Positions 44,301 to 51,559 of a stretch of 64,000 bases of DNA are shown here, one piece after another. Source of the DNA: an uncultured Aquimarina sp. (GTDB lineage: Bacteria; Bacteroidota; Bacteroidia; Flavobacteriales; Flavobacteriaceae); NCBI GenBank assembly GCA_947501475.1, contig CANMWA010000002.1, positions 1 to 64,000 on the forward strand. Direction: 5' to 3'. Both the position numbers and the translations under genes were made by a program. Positions within the stretch are counted from its first letter, which is position 1. Every line of letters begins with the position of its first letter. The notes beneath the pieces are model-generated. The model saw nothing but the letters and a program-made list of their open reading frames with translations. It searched no databases and was not told where the DNA came from.

Positions 44301-44914
44301 AAAACTAATATATCTCCTTGATTAGCTTGAATTTCATAATTTCCATCAAAATCGGTTTGAGTACCAGTACTTGTTCCTTTTATGATAACATTTACTCCCG
44401 GCAAGGATAAATTATCATCCCCTGTAACGGATCCTTTAATAGTATTTTGTAGAAAATTACTAACCTCATTATCTGTGTTTTTATTGCCAATTATTTTTTT
44501 TGAGTTTTTTCCTTTTTCTATAGAATTGAGTAGTTTTTTGATTACTTGATCAGATGTTTTTGTATTTCTGGGAAATAAAACAACCTGATTTTTATATATC
44601 CTAAATTCAATATTAGTACCTCTAAATAATTTACCTAATACATTAGTGACTTTTTCATTATTAGCTTTAAGAGATACTCTTTTTGTTATATCAACAAGAT
44701 TGTTGTTGTAGAAGAAATGAAAGTCACTCTTTTCTTCAATCTCTTCAATTGCCATTTGTAATGTTGCCTCATGTAGAGACACTGAAATATTTTGAGAATA
44801 TGAATCAAATGAAAATAACTTTGATATGGTAATACAAATAAGTAATGAATATATTTTCATAATTCTTATAAGATGTTTTCTGGATAAGAAAACTCCGGAA
44901 AGATTTTTTTTCAT
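41375..44914 (-). CDS. SusC/RagA-family TonB-linked outer membrane protein with STN domain
   Basis: The 1179-residue protein has a long signal (to about residue 40, SYSQ), an STN domain (about 41-115, SLHEATLQMAIEEIEEKSDF), a carboxypeptidase regulatory-like domain (about 155-235, VIIKGTSTGTQTDFDGNYEI), a plug domain (about 245-365, SGSVTQINATDI, RGIGSVNASSSPLIVVDG, SLSILKDAASTSLYGSRAANGVILITTKKG) and a 22-strand barrel ending in ILTLGFNVTF. The STN domain normally signals to FecR, which is encoded just upstream together with a sigma factor, so this transporter probably triggers its own expression when it binds substrate. A second in-frame Met lies at residue 19. Confidence 0.95.
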   Translation of the reverse strand: MKKNLSGVFLSRKHLIRIMKIYSLLICITISKLFSFDSYSQNISVSLHEATLQMAIEEIEEKSDFHFFYNNNLVDITKRVSLKANNEKVTNVLGKLFRGTNIEFRIYKNQVVLFPRNTKTSDQVIKKLLNSIEKGKNSKKIIGNKNTDNEVSNFLQNTIKGSVTGDDNLSLPGVNVIIKGTSTGTQTDFDGNYEIQANQGDILVFSYVGLVTKEVIVTTSTTIDVVLVQNASTLDEVVVIAYGVARKSSYTGSVTQINATDIIERPVTNVLTALDGAAAGIRLTPANGQPGSSPTIRVRGIGSVNASSSPLIVVDGVEFIGDFSSLNPNDISSLSILKDAASTSLYGSRAANGVILITTKKGKKGSKDTFTFDVSQGVTTRGIQEYDRVSAKEYYPLMWEALRNSFSISDDTPVAEANQLASDQIFTNLGINPFNVPNDQIVLTDGRLNPNARLLYPDDLDWQDFIIRTGFRSNLNFSYSGASEKTDYFASLGYLKEDGYLIKTDFERITGRINVNSQLKEWFKTGLNLFVTSSTSNNASDNSSSGSVNPFNATRSIAPIYPVFLHNQTTGAFLLDSEGNRQFDFTSPRANAGGRNVIQETLLNSDVSEFFSVNSRIYTEFKFLKDFTFTINAALDKRFRNNVEFENPIVGDAQGSARLTKESFIRTAINYNQLLRYSKDIDKHTIGVLLGHESFDRENNFTGGEKTGVIAEGIDEFVNFTTTTDLDSNTARLTREGYFSNITYDYDDRYYISGSYRKDASSIFINDRWGDFFSVGGSWRIDQENFMSTISWISNLKLRASYGEVGNDRLLNDDNDDDFYISRARFALNNNNQQEGGILALSAGNPDLTWETNIQSDVALEFGFFNNRISGTVEYYNRESKDLLFNVPIPLENGLDSRPDNIGSLVNSGLEIDLNIGIIRTSNFNWDLNLNASTLKNEITELPQEEIINGTKKLFIGGDIFAFFLRDWYGVDPADGSALFILDPEKGGIGDDDVRTTADGTIVTTDQNNALMDIVGTATPDLFGSFTNNFKYKNFELGFTCTYQLGGETFDGAYQDLLHSGDYGDAFHVDIRNRWQKPGDITDVPRLDAAQLSNFGASSDRWLVKSDFLALRQANVAYNFDNALTDRLGLSSARVYVSGENIFVINARKGLEPGQRFQGTTSNRFTPSRILTLGFNVTF

Positions 44915-44969
44915 AATTTTGTGTGATTTTAATTATTCTAATTCGTGAGTCTAATTAAATGATTATAAG

Positions 44970-44993
44970 AAGAGAGTGTTCCAGCACTCTCTT
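44970..44993 (-). terminator. Hairpin between the FecR-like and SusC genes
   Basis: AAGAGAGTG pairs with CACTCTCTT around a 6-base loop, 7 bp beyond the FecR-like stop codon. On the minus strand the U tract is weak, so it may reduce rather than block read-through into the SusC gene. Confidence 0.55.
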
Positions 44994-45000
44994 CTTTATT

Positions 45001-45975
45001 TTATTCTGAATTAAGCATAACTTTATTGTTTTTGTATTTATAATTTATAGGTGATGAAATTTTAAGAAGCTCCAGAACCTCTTCTAATTTTAGATTATCA
45101 AACTCTCCTGTATATTTATATTGTAAAAGCGACTCTGATTCAATTATAAATTCTACATTATATTTTCTATTGAGATCTAGGATCACTTGTTTTAATGGGG
45201 TTCTATCAAAAATCAATCTACCATCTTGCCAAGCAACTATAGTTTTAGAATCTACATGATCTACTTGGATGTTAATTTTTTTCTTATCAAAAACTGCTCG
45301 CTGTGACGGTTTTAAAATAATAGGATTCTTTATTTTTTCTTGATGAACTTCAACTTTACCCGTCACTAGTGTGGTCTCGATTTTATCATCTTTTGGGTAC
45401 GATTTCACATTAAATGATGTCCCTAAAACTTTAATTTTTAATTTCTCTGTATTGACAATAAAGGGTTTATTTACATTCTTTTTGATATCAAAAAATGCTT
45501 CTCCTATTAAAGTTACTTTTCTAATACTATCGGTAAACTTTATAGGATATTTAAGGCTACTATTTGCATTTAAAATAACAGAAGAACCATCGGGCAATAC
45601 TATTGTTTTATGATCACCATGAGCTGTCGTAGCTACTGTAGTATCAAAATTGAAAAAATCTGTAGTAGTAACAATCAACTTACTATTAGGAAATGATGTA
45701 TATGTATACCACATCATAAATGGTATTAATATCGATGCAGCTATTGCTGTATAATAATATCTTTTCTTTTTAGATTTTGTAGACAAAAAGCGTTGGTATT
45801 GTACATCTACATCAACACTTTGTGAGGAATCAAGAGTAGAAGCTATATGGTTAGCTTTAAGGGTGTTAAATTGTTTTTGGTGTTCAGGATCTTTTCTAAT
45901 CCAATCAATAATAGATTTTTTTTCATCAAAACTAACTTCTCCTTTAATAAATTTTATGAGATCTTTTTCTTGCAT
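45001..45975 (-). CDS. FecR-family anti-sigma factor
   Basis: The 324-residue protein has a short cytoplasmic part (1-80, with the QKQFNTLKAN and sigma-binding helices), one membrane helix near residues 75-92 (YYTAIAASILIPFMMWYTY), and a periplasmic FecR domain (about 115-215: HGDHKTIVLPDGSSVILNANSSLKYP, VTLIGEAFFDIKKNVNKPFIVNTEKLKIKVLGTSFNVKSY) with a C-terminal DUF4974-type domain (about 255-320, LIFDRTPLKQVILDLNRKYNV). It holds the sigma factor encoded upstream and receives the signal from the STN domain of SusC. 78 bp separate it from the sigma factor gene. Confidence 0.95.
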   Translation of the reverse strand: MQEKDLIKFIKGEVSFDEKKSIIDWIRKDPEHQKQFNTLKANHIASTLDSSQSVDVDVQYQRFLSTKSKKKRYYYTAIAASILIPFMMWYTYTSFPNSKLIVTTTDFFNFDTTVATTAHGDHKTIVLPDGSSVILNANSSLKYPIKFTDSIRKVTLIGEAFFDIKKNVNKPFIVNTEKLKIKVLGTSFNVKSYPKDDKIETTLVTGKVEVHQEKIKNPIILKPSQRAVFDKKKINIQVDHVDSKTIVAWQDGRLIFDRTPLKQVILDLNRKYNVEFIIESESLLQYKYTGEFDNLKLEEVLELLKISSPINYKYKNNKVMLNSE

Positions 45976-46053
45976 TAATTATAATCTTATATGTATAAAG
46001 ACGTAGTAAAGTGTACTATCCCCTATATCTAGTTTTATTTTTTTTAGAAATCT

Positions 46054-46626
46054 CTAGAAAAAAGATAAGAATTCTCGTAGATGTAACCTCATATGCTTAA
46101 TAGCTTTAGACATATGGTTTTCTACAGTTTTCACAGAGATATCAAGTTCTTCAGATATTTCTTTATTTTTTAATCCTTCAATTCGGCTCTTAATAAAAAC
46201 TTTTTTACATTTTTCTGGAAGTAATGCTATCCCTGCTTGTATTTTTTCTTCTAATTCTTTTTCTAGGATAGCCATAGAAGATTTATCACTTAATGCCTTA
46301 TGATTAATTAGTGCTTCTAGCTGAATAGTGTTATTAATCGTACTTAGCTTACTTTTTTTAGTTCTTAAGTAATCTAGGCATGAGTTTCTGGTAACTTTAA
46401 AGAGATATCCATTTATATTAGTAGTGATGCTTTTTCTTTTTTTCCAAACTTTGACAAAAACATCTTGAATAATTTCTTCTGCATCTTCTTTGCTAGAAGT
46501 ATAACTCTGGGCTATATAAAATAATTTTGCATAATAAAGCCTAAAAAGAATCTTGAACGCTTCTTCATTTCCTTCATTAATTTTCTTAATAAAACCCTGA
46601 TTTGCTATTTGAAATTCCCTTTTCAA
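46054..46626 (-). CDS. ECF sigma factor of the FecI type
   Basis: The 190-residue protein has sigma region 2 (about 20-90: EEAFKILFRLYYAKLFYIAQSYTSSKEDAEEIIQDVFVKVWKKR) and region 4 (about 125-185: LPEKCKKVFIKSRIEGLKNKEISEELDISVKTVENHMSKAIKHMR). The CRLDYLR-like segment (CLDYLRTKKSK) is typical of the Bacteroidetes FecI group. It is the first gene of the FecIR-SusCD locus and drives transcription of the transporter once released by FecR. Confidence 0.95.
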   Translation of the reverse strand: MKREFQIANQGFIKKINEGNEEAFKILFRLYYAKLFYIAQSYTSSKEDAEEIIQDVFVKVWKKRKSITTNINGYLFKVTRNSCLDYLRTKKSKLSTINNTIQLEALINHKALSDKSSMAILEKELEEKIQAGIALLPEKCKKVFIKSRIEGLKNKEISEELDISVKTVENHMSKAIKHMRLHLREFLSFF

Positions 46627-46722
46627 TGATAAAATTGTTCTTGCTAAAGGTAAATATTTTTTTTATTCATATAACATTTTAACAAAAAATCAATTAATCC
46701 TAAATGTTTCTTTGTTAAAACC

Positions 46723-47118
46723 CTATAATATCCTTTGGTATTTTTGAGCACATTGTTCTATACATCCAAATCGCAGAATAAGATCTTCACCAATTTCAAA
46801 GGATATTGTTATTACATCATCTTCACACCCAATAGCAATAGTCTTATCTTTTACAGAAAAAGTTCCAGAACTACTATCATTTGATGGAGTTGAAAAGTTG
46901 CACAAAGAACCATTAACCGAGACAACTGTTCCATTATCAAAAAACTCTAGCATGAGTTCGCTATCAACAGGTGCAAAATCCTCTCTCCCATCACCAGGAT
47001 CAATTAATTCTTGAACAAGTTGCCATTTACCTACAATATCTGGTTCTGAAACATTATCATCATTAACACATGAAATCAGAATTCCAAAAGTGACTACTGA
47101 TACAAGAAATTTTCTCAT
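46723..47118 (-). CDS. Lipocalin-like lipoprotein
   Basis: The 131-residue protein has a lipoprotein signal (LISC, Cys17, then VNDDN) and a compact beta domain with the lipocalin-like opening GKWQLVQELIDPGDG and a strand-rich core (LMLEFFDNGTVVSVNG, GTFSVKDKTIAIGC). The C-terminus has four cysteines (CEDD, FGCIEQC) that may form disulfides, a rather unusual count for so short a protein. It stands alone, 96 bp downstream of the sigma factor gene start. Confidence 0.65.
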   Translation of the reverse strand: MRKFLVSVVTFGILISCVNDDNVSEPDIVGKWQLVQELIDPGDGREDFAPVDSELMLEFFDNGTVVSVNGSLCNFSTPSNDSSSGTFSVKDKTIAIGCEDDVITISFEIGEDLILRFGCIEQCAQKYQRIL

Positions 47119-47171
47119 TGATAATTCTATTTACTCTTAATTAGATGAAACATCTTATTATAGGTTGCCTA

Positions 47172-47585
47172 TTATTTTCGATCTTTAACTCTGTATACAA
47201 ACTTTAATCCGCTCCAATTCTTATCTATTGCCGCAACTTTTATATCCACTAACCCTGTTTTAATCAAATACTCACGTATAGGTTCTCTTTTTAGATCAGT
47301 TTTTATAGTAGAACTTCCTTTAGGCCAACTTACCCAAAACATCCCATTCATTTTTAAAGCAGGTTTATATGTATTGACAGATTCTTGTAACTCACTAAAT
47401 GTGGTGCAAAACACATGAATAAAATCTGCAGATTCTGGTTGTGGTTCATGTAATTCTTTAATGTTATGGGGTAAATCAGAAAAAAGACCGAAATAATGCT
47501 TCGGATGATTATAGAGTAATATACTATAGCCATCTTTTATTCCTAATTTTTTGGCTAGCGGTGTTCCTGAGTATCCCGTTGTCAT
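47172..47585 (-). CDS. DUF3052-family protein
   Basis: From the ATG at 47583-47585 the protein is 137 residues: TTGYSGTPLAKKLGIKDG, then SADFIHVFCTTFSELQESV, MNGMFWVSWPKGSS and LVDIKVAAIDKNWSGLKFVYRVKDR. These phrases mark the DUF3052 family of small cytoplasmic proteins of unknown function, often described as methyltransferase-like but without a SAM motif. The frame extends to 47603, adding six residues before the family's usual start, so I use the inner ATG. Single gene. Confidence 0.8.
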   Translation of the reverse strand: MTTGYSGTPLAKKLGIKDGYSILLYNHPKHYFGLFSDLPHNIKELHEPQPESADFIHVFCTTFSELQESVNTYKPALKMNGMFWVSWPKGSSTIKTDLKREPIREYLIKTGLVDIKVAAIDKNWSGLKFVYRVKDRK

Positions 47586-47753
47586 AATTAAATTTTGTAA
47601 CACTGATAGATTGCATATAAAGTTATCAAAACTTATTGAAAGTGTTATTTTATCAATTTATCATTTATAACTACACTTTTACATCAATACAATAATGTTC
47701 TATGAATATGAGATAAAAAAAAAGCAATTTATCAAGATTATAACAAAAATTGA

Positions 47754-47784
47754 TTGGTTAGATATGCAAAGTTTTTTACTTTCG
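47754..47784 (+). promoter_or_regulatory. Promoter of gcvT
   Basis: TTG (47754-47756) and TACTTTCG (47777-47784) are separated by 20 bp, the flavobacterial -33/-7 layout with the TTCG variant. The start codon is 26 bp after the -7 box. Confidence 0.5.
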
Positions 47785-47810
47785 GCGTCAAATTAATAAC
47801 AACTTATATA

Positions 47811-48893
47811 ATGAAAAACACTGCTCTAACCGAAACTCATATTGCTTTAGGTGCTAAAATAGTTCCTTTTGCAGGATATAATATGCCTGTATCTTATGAA
47901 GGTGTAACTATTGAACATGAAACTGTTCGTAACGGGGTTGGAGTTTTTGATGTTTCGCATATGGGTGAGTTTTTGATCACAGGGCCTAACGCATTAGGCC
48001 TTATACAAAAAGTAACGACAAACGATGCTTCAAAACTAGTTGATGGAAAAGCTCAATATAGCTGTTTACCTAATGATAAGGGAGGTATTGTAGATGATTT
48101 AATTGTCTATAAAATTGCTGATGAGAAATATTTAATGGTTGTTAATGCTTCTAATATTCAAAAAGATTGGGATTGGATTAGTAGTCATAATACAATGAAT
48201 GCCGAAATGCGTGATTTATCTGATGATTATTCACTATTAGCCATCCAAGGACCCAAAGCATCAAAAGCAATGCAGTCATTAACTTCAATTGATCTTGAAG
48301 CTATGAAATTTTACACCTTTGAAGTTGCAGATTTTGCTGGTATAGAACATGTGATTATTTCTGCAACAGGATATACTGGTAGTGGTGGTTTTGAAATCTA
48401 TTGTAAAAATTCTGAAGTGCAACAAATTTGGGATAAAGTATTTGAAGCTGGTGCAGAATTTGATATCAAACCTATTGGATTAGCGGCGCGTGATACATTA
48501 CGATTAGAAATGGGGTATTGTTTATACGGTAATGATATTAATGATACCACCTCACCCATTGAAGCTGGATTAGGATGGATAACCAAATTCTCAAAAGATT
48601 TTATTAATGCAGAGGCTCTTGCAAAAGAAAAAGAGCATGGAGTCGAACGAAAATTAGTAGGTTTTGAACTTGATGAACGAGGTATCCCCCGTCATGATTA
48701 TGATATTGTTGATGGTAATGGTAATACCATCGGGATTGTAACTTCGGGTACTATGTCACCATCTTTGGGCAAAGGCATTGGATTAGGTTATGTGCCATTG
48801 ATTTTTGCAACACCTGGTAGCAAAATTAATATTCAAGTTCGCAAAAAAGCAATACCAGCCACTGTAGTAAAATTACCTTTTTATAAAAGTTAG
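47811..48893 (+). CDS. gcvT: Glycine cleavage system T protein (aminomethyltransferase)
   Basis: From the ATG at 47811 the protein is 360 residues, the normal length for GcvT (the frame extends 57 bp upstream, over the promoter). The start [31 protein letters not shown], then [18 protein letters not shown] with the catalytic region, [38 protein letters not shown] and the C-terminal [17 protein letters not shown] are all in place. It transfers the methylene group of glycine to tetrahydrofolate in the cytoplasm. The other glycine cleavage genes are not nearby; lpdA at 16734 supplies the L protein. Confidence 0.95.
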   Translation: MKNTALTETHIALGAKIVPFAGYNMPVSYEGVTIEHETVRNGVGVFDVSHMGEFLITGPNALGLIQKVTTNDASKLVDGKAQYSCLPNDKGGIVDDLIVYKIADEKYLMVVNASNIQKDWDWISSHNTMNAEMRDLSDDYSLLAIQGPKASKAMQSLTSIDLEAMKFYTFEVADFAGIEHVIISATGYTGSGGFEIYCKNSEVQQIWDKVFEAGAEFDIKPIGLAARDTLRLEMGYCLYGNDINDTTSPIEAGLGWITKFSKDFINAEALAKEKEHGVERKLVGFELDERGIPRHDYDIVDGNGNTIGIVTSGTMSPSLGKGIGLGYVPLIFATPGSKINIQVRKKAIPATVVKLPFYKS

Positions 48894-48926
48894 TTTTAAT
48901 CAGTTTTTAACAATAAAAAACAGTAT

Positions 48927-48975
48927 AGTTAAGTTTCAAATAGTACAATCAATATGTACTATTTGAAACTTAACT
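48927..48975. repeat. 49-bp perfect inverted repeat
   Basis: Arms of 21 bases (48927-48947 and 48955-48975) with the core AAGTTTCAAATAGTAC and a 7-base loop. It lies 33 bp after the gcvT stop and ends 16 bp before the GTG start of the next gene. There is no T run behind it, so it is not a classical terminator; it could control the downstream gene's translation or mark a small palindromic element. Confidence 0.75.
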
Positions 48976-48991
48976 TATTTATAAAATAGAG

Positions 48992-49807
48992 GTGAAAAAA
49001 ATTTTAATCATAGGAGCTAGTGGCTTTATAGGAAATGCTATATATAAAGAGCTAAATTCTTATTTTGACACCTATGGAACATATCGTACTGATAATTCGT
49101 TTTTTGAAAAAAATCAAAAGTTTTTTCAATATGATATGGAGTTAGAAGATATTTCGATCTTACTTAATAATCTAAAACCTACTATTATTATTTCTGCGCT
49201 TAGAGGCAATTTTAACGCTCAGTTAGATGCACACGAGCGTATCATTAACTGGATAAAACAACATCGTTGTAAATTTATTTTTATTTCTAGTGCGAATGTA
49301 TTTGATTCATTTAGTAACTACCCATCATATGAATATGATAAAACACTAAGTCATAGCGTTTTTGGGCGTTTTAAAATCAAAATAGAAAATGCACTAATGC
49401 GATTGCCAACAAATAAATATGTTATTGCAAGAGCTCCGATGGTATTTGGCCACACCACACCAAGAATACAAGAACTAAAAACACTACACGATCTTAACGC
49501 ACCTATAGAAATTTTTCCAAACGTAATTATTAATGCTACATCAATATCTAAGCTAACGCAACAATTACACTATATCATCAACCGGAATAAAAAAGGAATA
49601 TTTCACTTAGGTAGCACAGATTTGATATATCACTTAGATTTGATCAAAGAAATTTGTGATATACTTGAATTAGATAATCCTATTTTCAAACAAGTGTATG
49701 ATTCTAATAATGATCGTTACTTAGCTGTATTACCAAAAGACAATAAACTACCAAAGAACTTACAGATTACCACAAGAGAAGTCATAAACTCTGTAATTGC
49801 AAAGTGA
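48992..49807 (+). CDS. NAD-dependent epimerase/dehydratase-like protein (Rossmann SDR)
   Basis: The 271-residue protein has an extended SDR fold: NAD-binding IIGASGFIGNAIYKEL at the start, then a shortened catalytic region with FIFISSANVFDSFSNYPSYEYDKTLSHSVFGRFKIKIE, where Ser and Tyr of the usual triad are only partly placed and the YxxxK motif is replaced by YEYDK, and RAPMVFGH. It resembles the sugar-nucleotide-binding protein group (dTDP-4-dehydrorhamnose reductase-like). Starts with GTG at 48992. A 21-bp-arm inverted repeat sits directly before it. No sugar pathway genes are near, so the substrate is unknown. Confidence 0.7.
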   Translation: MKKILIIGASGFIGNAIYKELNSYFDTYGTYRTDNSFFEKNQKFFQYDMELEDISILLNNLKPTIIISALRGNFNAQLDAHERIINWIKQHRCKFIFISSANVFDSFSNYPSYEYDKTLSHSVFGRFKIKIENALMRLPTNKYVIARAPMVFGHTTPRIQELKTLHDLNAPIEIFPNVIINATSISKLTQQLHYIINRNKKGIFHLGSTDLIYHLDLIKEICDILELDNPIFKQVYDSNNDRYLAVLPKDNKLPKNLQITTREVINSVIAK

Positions 49808-49853
49808 TTCTTAATGATTTCCTAAACTAGAAACCATAGTTATGATTCATTTG

Positions 49854-49861
49854 TATCTTTG
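49854..49861 (+). promoter_or_regulatory. -7 box directly before the DCC-family gene
   Basis: TATCTTTG, an exact TAnnTTTG, ends 4 bp before the ATG at 49866. Transcription would start at or next to the first codon, which would give a leaderless mRNA. No -33 element is obvious. Confidence 0.45.
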
Positions 49862-49865
49862 TTAT

Positions 49866-50288
49866 ATGATACAAGATGGAAAAAAAATTATTTTGTTTGA
49901 TGGTGTATGTAACTTATGTAATAACGCTATAAATTTTGTTATAAAACGAGATAAAAAAGATGTATTTCGATATGCTTCTTTACAAAGTGAGATTAGTAAA
50001 AAATTAATTGCAGAGAAAGGTATAGATACTTCAGAATTGGATTCTATAATACTTATCAACCCTAAAGGAGCATATTACCATAAATCAACAGCTGCTTTAC
50101 AAATTGCAAAACAGCTGTCCGGTATGTATCCCTCACTTTCCGTTTTCCTTATTTTTCCTAAGTTTTTAAGAGATTGGATCTACGATATCATTGCTAAGAA
50201 TAGATATCGATGGTTTGGAAAAAAAGAAAGCTGTATGATTCCAACTCCAGAACTTAGAGCTCTTTTTATTGATCAAAACAATCAATAG
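49866..50288 (+). CDS. Thiol-disulfide oxidoreductase-like protein, DCC family
   Basis: From the ATG at 49866 the protein is 140 residues and begins with IILFDGVCNLCNNAINFVIKRDKK, which holds the DxxCxxC motif that names the DCC (DUF393) family, followed by the thioredoxin-like core FRYASLQSEI and YYHKSTAALQIAKQL. The two cysteines suggest thiol-disulfide chemistry, but no reaction is known. The usual terminal PxWxRW/NRYRWFGKKESC segment is present. The frame extends 24 bp upstream, over the promoter, so the inner ATG is preferred. Confidence 0.85.
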   Translation: MIQDGKKIILFDGVCNLCNNAINFVIKRDKKDVFRYASLQSEISKKLIAEKGIDTSELDSIILINPKGAYYHKSTAALQIAKQLSGMYPSLSVFLIFPKFLRDWIYDIIAKNRYRWFGKKESCMIPTPELRALFIDQNNQ

Positions 50289-50296
50289 GCAATTAC

Positions 50297-50455
50297 CTAT
50301 AGTACATCTTTTGTAGGTTGAGAAGAACTATTTTCATACTGTAGATCTAATGCTTTATTAGCTTTATCTAATCTATCCATATTATCAATATGAATAAAAA
50401 TAAAAGCGAACATTGTAAAACATAATAGCGCTACGGGCAATAAAAACTGTTTCAT
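50297..50455 (-). CDS. Small membrane protein, member 1 of a paralogous pair
   Basis: From the ATG at 50453-50455 the peptide is 52 residues: a hydrophobic segment MKQFLLPVALLCFTMFAFIFIHIDN, then MDRLDKANKALDLQ and an Asn/Ser/Gln-rich end. It matches the product at 50734-50922 over the first 35 residues (MK..LLP.AL..FT......HIDN...LD), which supports both as real genes. One N-terminal membrane helix is predicted, with the short tail outside or inside; no family is recognised. Upstream at 50555-50587 are two 12-bp direct repeats. Confidence 0.6.
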   Translation of the reverse strand: MKQFLLPVALLCFTMFAFIFIHIDNMDRLDKANKALDLQYENSSSQPTKDVL

Positions 50456-50554
50456 AATACTTTTTTTGGTAGTCAATGCGATTGGGAGCAAAAAAAACCT
50501 TACCTTAATTACGGTATAAAAGTAATTATGTTAATGTATTCCCAATAGTAGTTT

Positions 50555-50587
50555 TTAGAATTCGTAGCCATTCAATTAGAATTCGTA
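50555..50587. promoter_or_regulatory. Two 12-bp direct repeats spaced by 21 bp
   Basis: TTAGAATTCGTA occurs at 50555-50566 and again at 50576-50587, exactly 21 bp apart (two helical turns), 100-132 bp upstream of the 52-residue membrane protein. Direct repeats with this spacing are typical sites for LytTR-type response regulators. The binding protein is not known; no LytTR gene is in this window. Confidence 0.55.
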
Positions 50588-50733
50588 AGAATCGTTTTTG
50601 AATACAAATTCAAATAAATAGAATATATCTAGATGACCTCAACTATTTGAATAGCAATAAATAAACTGAATAATTACTGTCTTACAAATAAAAAAAAATT
50701 ACTGATCAATAGTTGTTGTTTCGTTTTTGAACT

Positions 50734-50922
50734 TCAATTAATTCTTAATATATCTACAGAATTATTAACATCAACAGATACTTTCGTATTAAATTCTGTC
50801 TGTTGTTTCTTTCTTAACTCGTTAGATTGAGTATCAAGCTTATTGATATTATCTATATGTACAATACTAAGACATACAATAGTAAATGCAATAAGCGCTA
50901 TGGGTAGTAAAAGCCGTTTCAT
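50734..50922 (-). CDS. Small membrane protein, member 2 of a paralogous pair
   Basis: The 62-residue peptide begins MKRLLLPIALIAFTIVCLSIVHIDN, then INKLDTQSNELRKKQQ and a short tail with two VDxNNSVD-like segments. It is the paralogue of the peptide at 50297-50455; the membrane helix and the HIDN-LD motif are conserved while the tails differ. The order of the two copies is head to tail on the minus strand with 278 bp between them. Function unknown. A GC-rich palindrome at 51010 lies in its upstream region. Confidence 0.6.
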   Translation of the reverse strand: MKRLLLPIALIAFTIVCLSIVHIDNINKLDTQSNELRKKQQTEFNTKVSVDVNNSVDILRIN

Positions 50923-51009
50923 AACTAGAGGTGTTTATTAGTGTGATTTAATAAACCAAATGTATGTATAAGTATGATGCGACGTAAGGGGAGTTTACCT
51001 AGAATTGTA

Positions 51010-51027
51010 CAGGGGATTTTTCCCCTG
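51010..51027. repeat. GC-rich 18-bp palindrome
   Basis: CAGGGGA-TTTT-TCCCCTG, with perfect 7-base arms around TTTT, stands out in AT-rich surroundings. It lies 87 bp upstream of the paralogue 2 start codon and 53 bp beyond the end of the lipoprotein gene at 51080. Either a regulator site or a weak terminator. Confidence 0.5.
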
Positions 51028-51079
51028 CTGGGTTATTGTTCTTTCAAAAAAGAAAATAAAAGCTATACTATATCGTAAT

Positions 51080-51484
51080 TTAACGTCTAAAGATTATTCG
51101 CATACCATCTTTAAATTGCTCATTTATAATAAACTCATTTCCAGATAGTTCAAAATTACCTCGACTTATTTCAGTAATGAACAATTCTTGATTGCCTTGT
51201 ATCGTCATTAAAGAGTACGGGTAAGTACCCGTTGGTAATATATCATTAATTGTAGTATCGGTATTATTATTGGTAACAGTGATCGTTTTACTATTCTCAT
51301 TAAAATCCCATATGATAACACCATTTTCAAAATCATGATCCACTCCTAAAAACCCACCACTAATGTTTACTAAGTTCCATTTACCACCAAGCGCTGACGA
51401 ATTCACATCTGTACCAGGATTATCATCATCACTACTACAACTTATGATAGTAAACAAGAAGAATATATAGATAAAACGTTTCAT
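51080..51484 (-). CDS. Lipoprotein with a lipocalin-like beta domain
   Basis: From the ATG at 51482-51484 the protein is 134 residues with a lipoprotein signal (TIISC, then SSDDDNPG). The mature domain begins with the lipocalin-like GKWNLVNISGGFLG and continues as a series of short strands (NGVIIWDFNENSKTITVTNN, YPYSLMTIQGNQELFI, GNFELSGNEFIINEQF). It belongs to the same broad type as the lipoprotein at 46723, but without its cysteines. Function unknown. Single gene. Confidence 0.65.
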   Translation of the reverse strand: MKRFIYIFFLFTIISCSSDDDNPGTDVNSSALGGKWNLVNISGGFLGVDHDFENGVIIWDFNENSKTITVTNNNTDTTINDILPTGTYPYSLMTIQGNQELFITEISRGNFELSGNEFIINEQFKDGMRIIFRR

Positions 51485-51559
51485 CTTTAGTATAAGTTTG
51501 GTTAACAAGTATATAACTATAGATGATTTACTTTTAGTATTCGTTGCGTGAACAAAGTG

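Noticed and set aside
34178..46626. Classic polysaccharide utilisation locus
   Set aside because: No carbohydrate-active enzyme is present in or next to the SusCD operon within the window.
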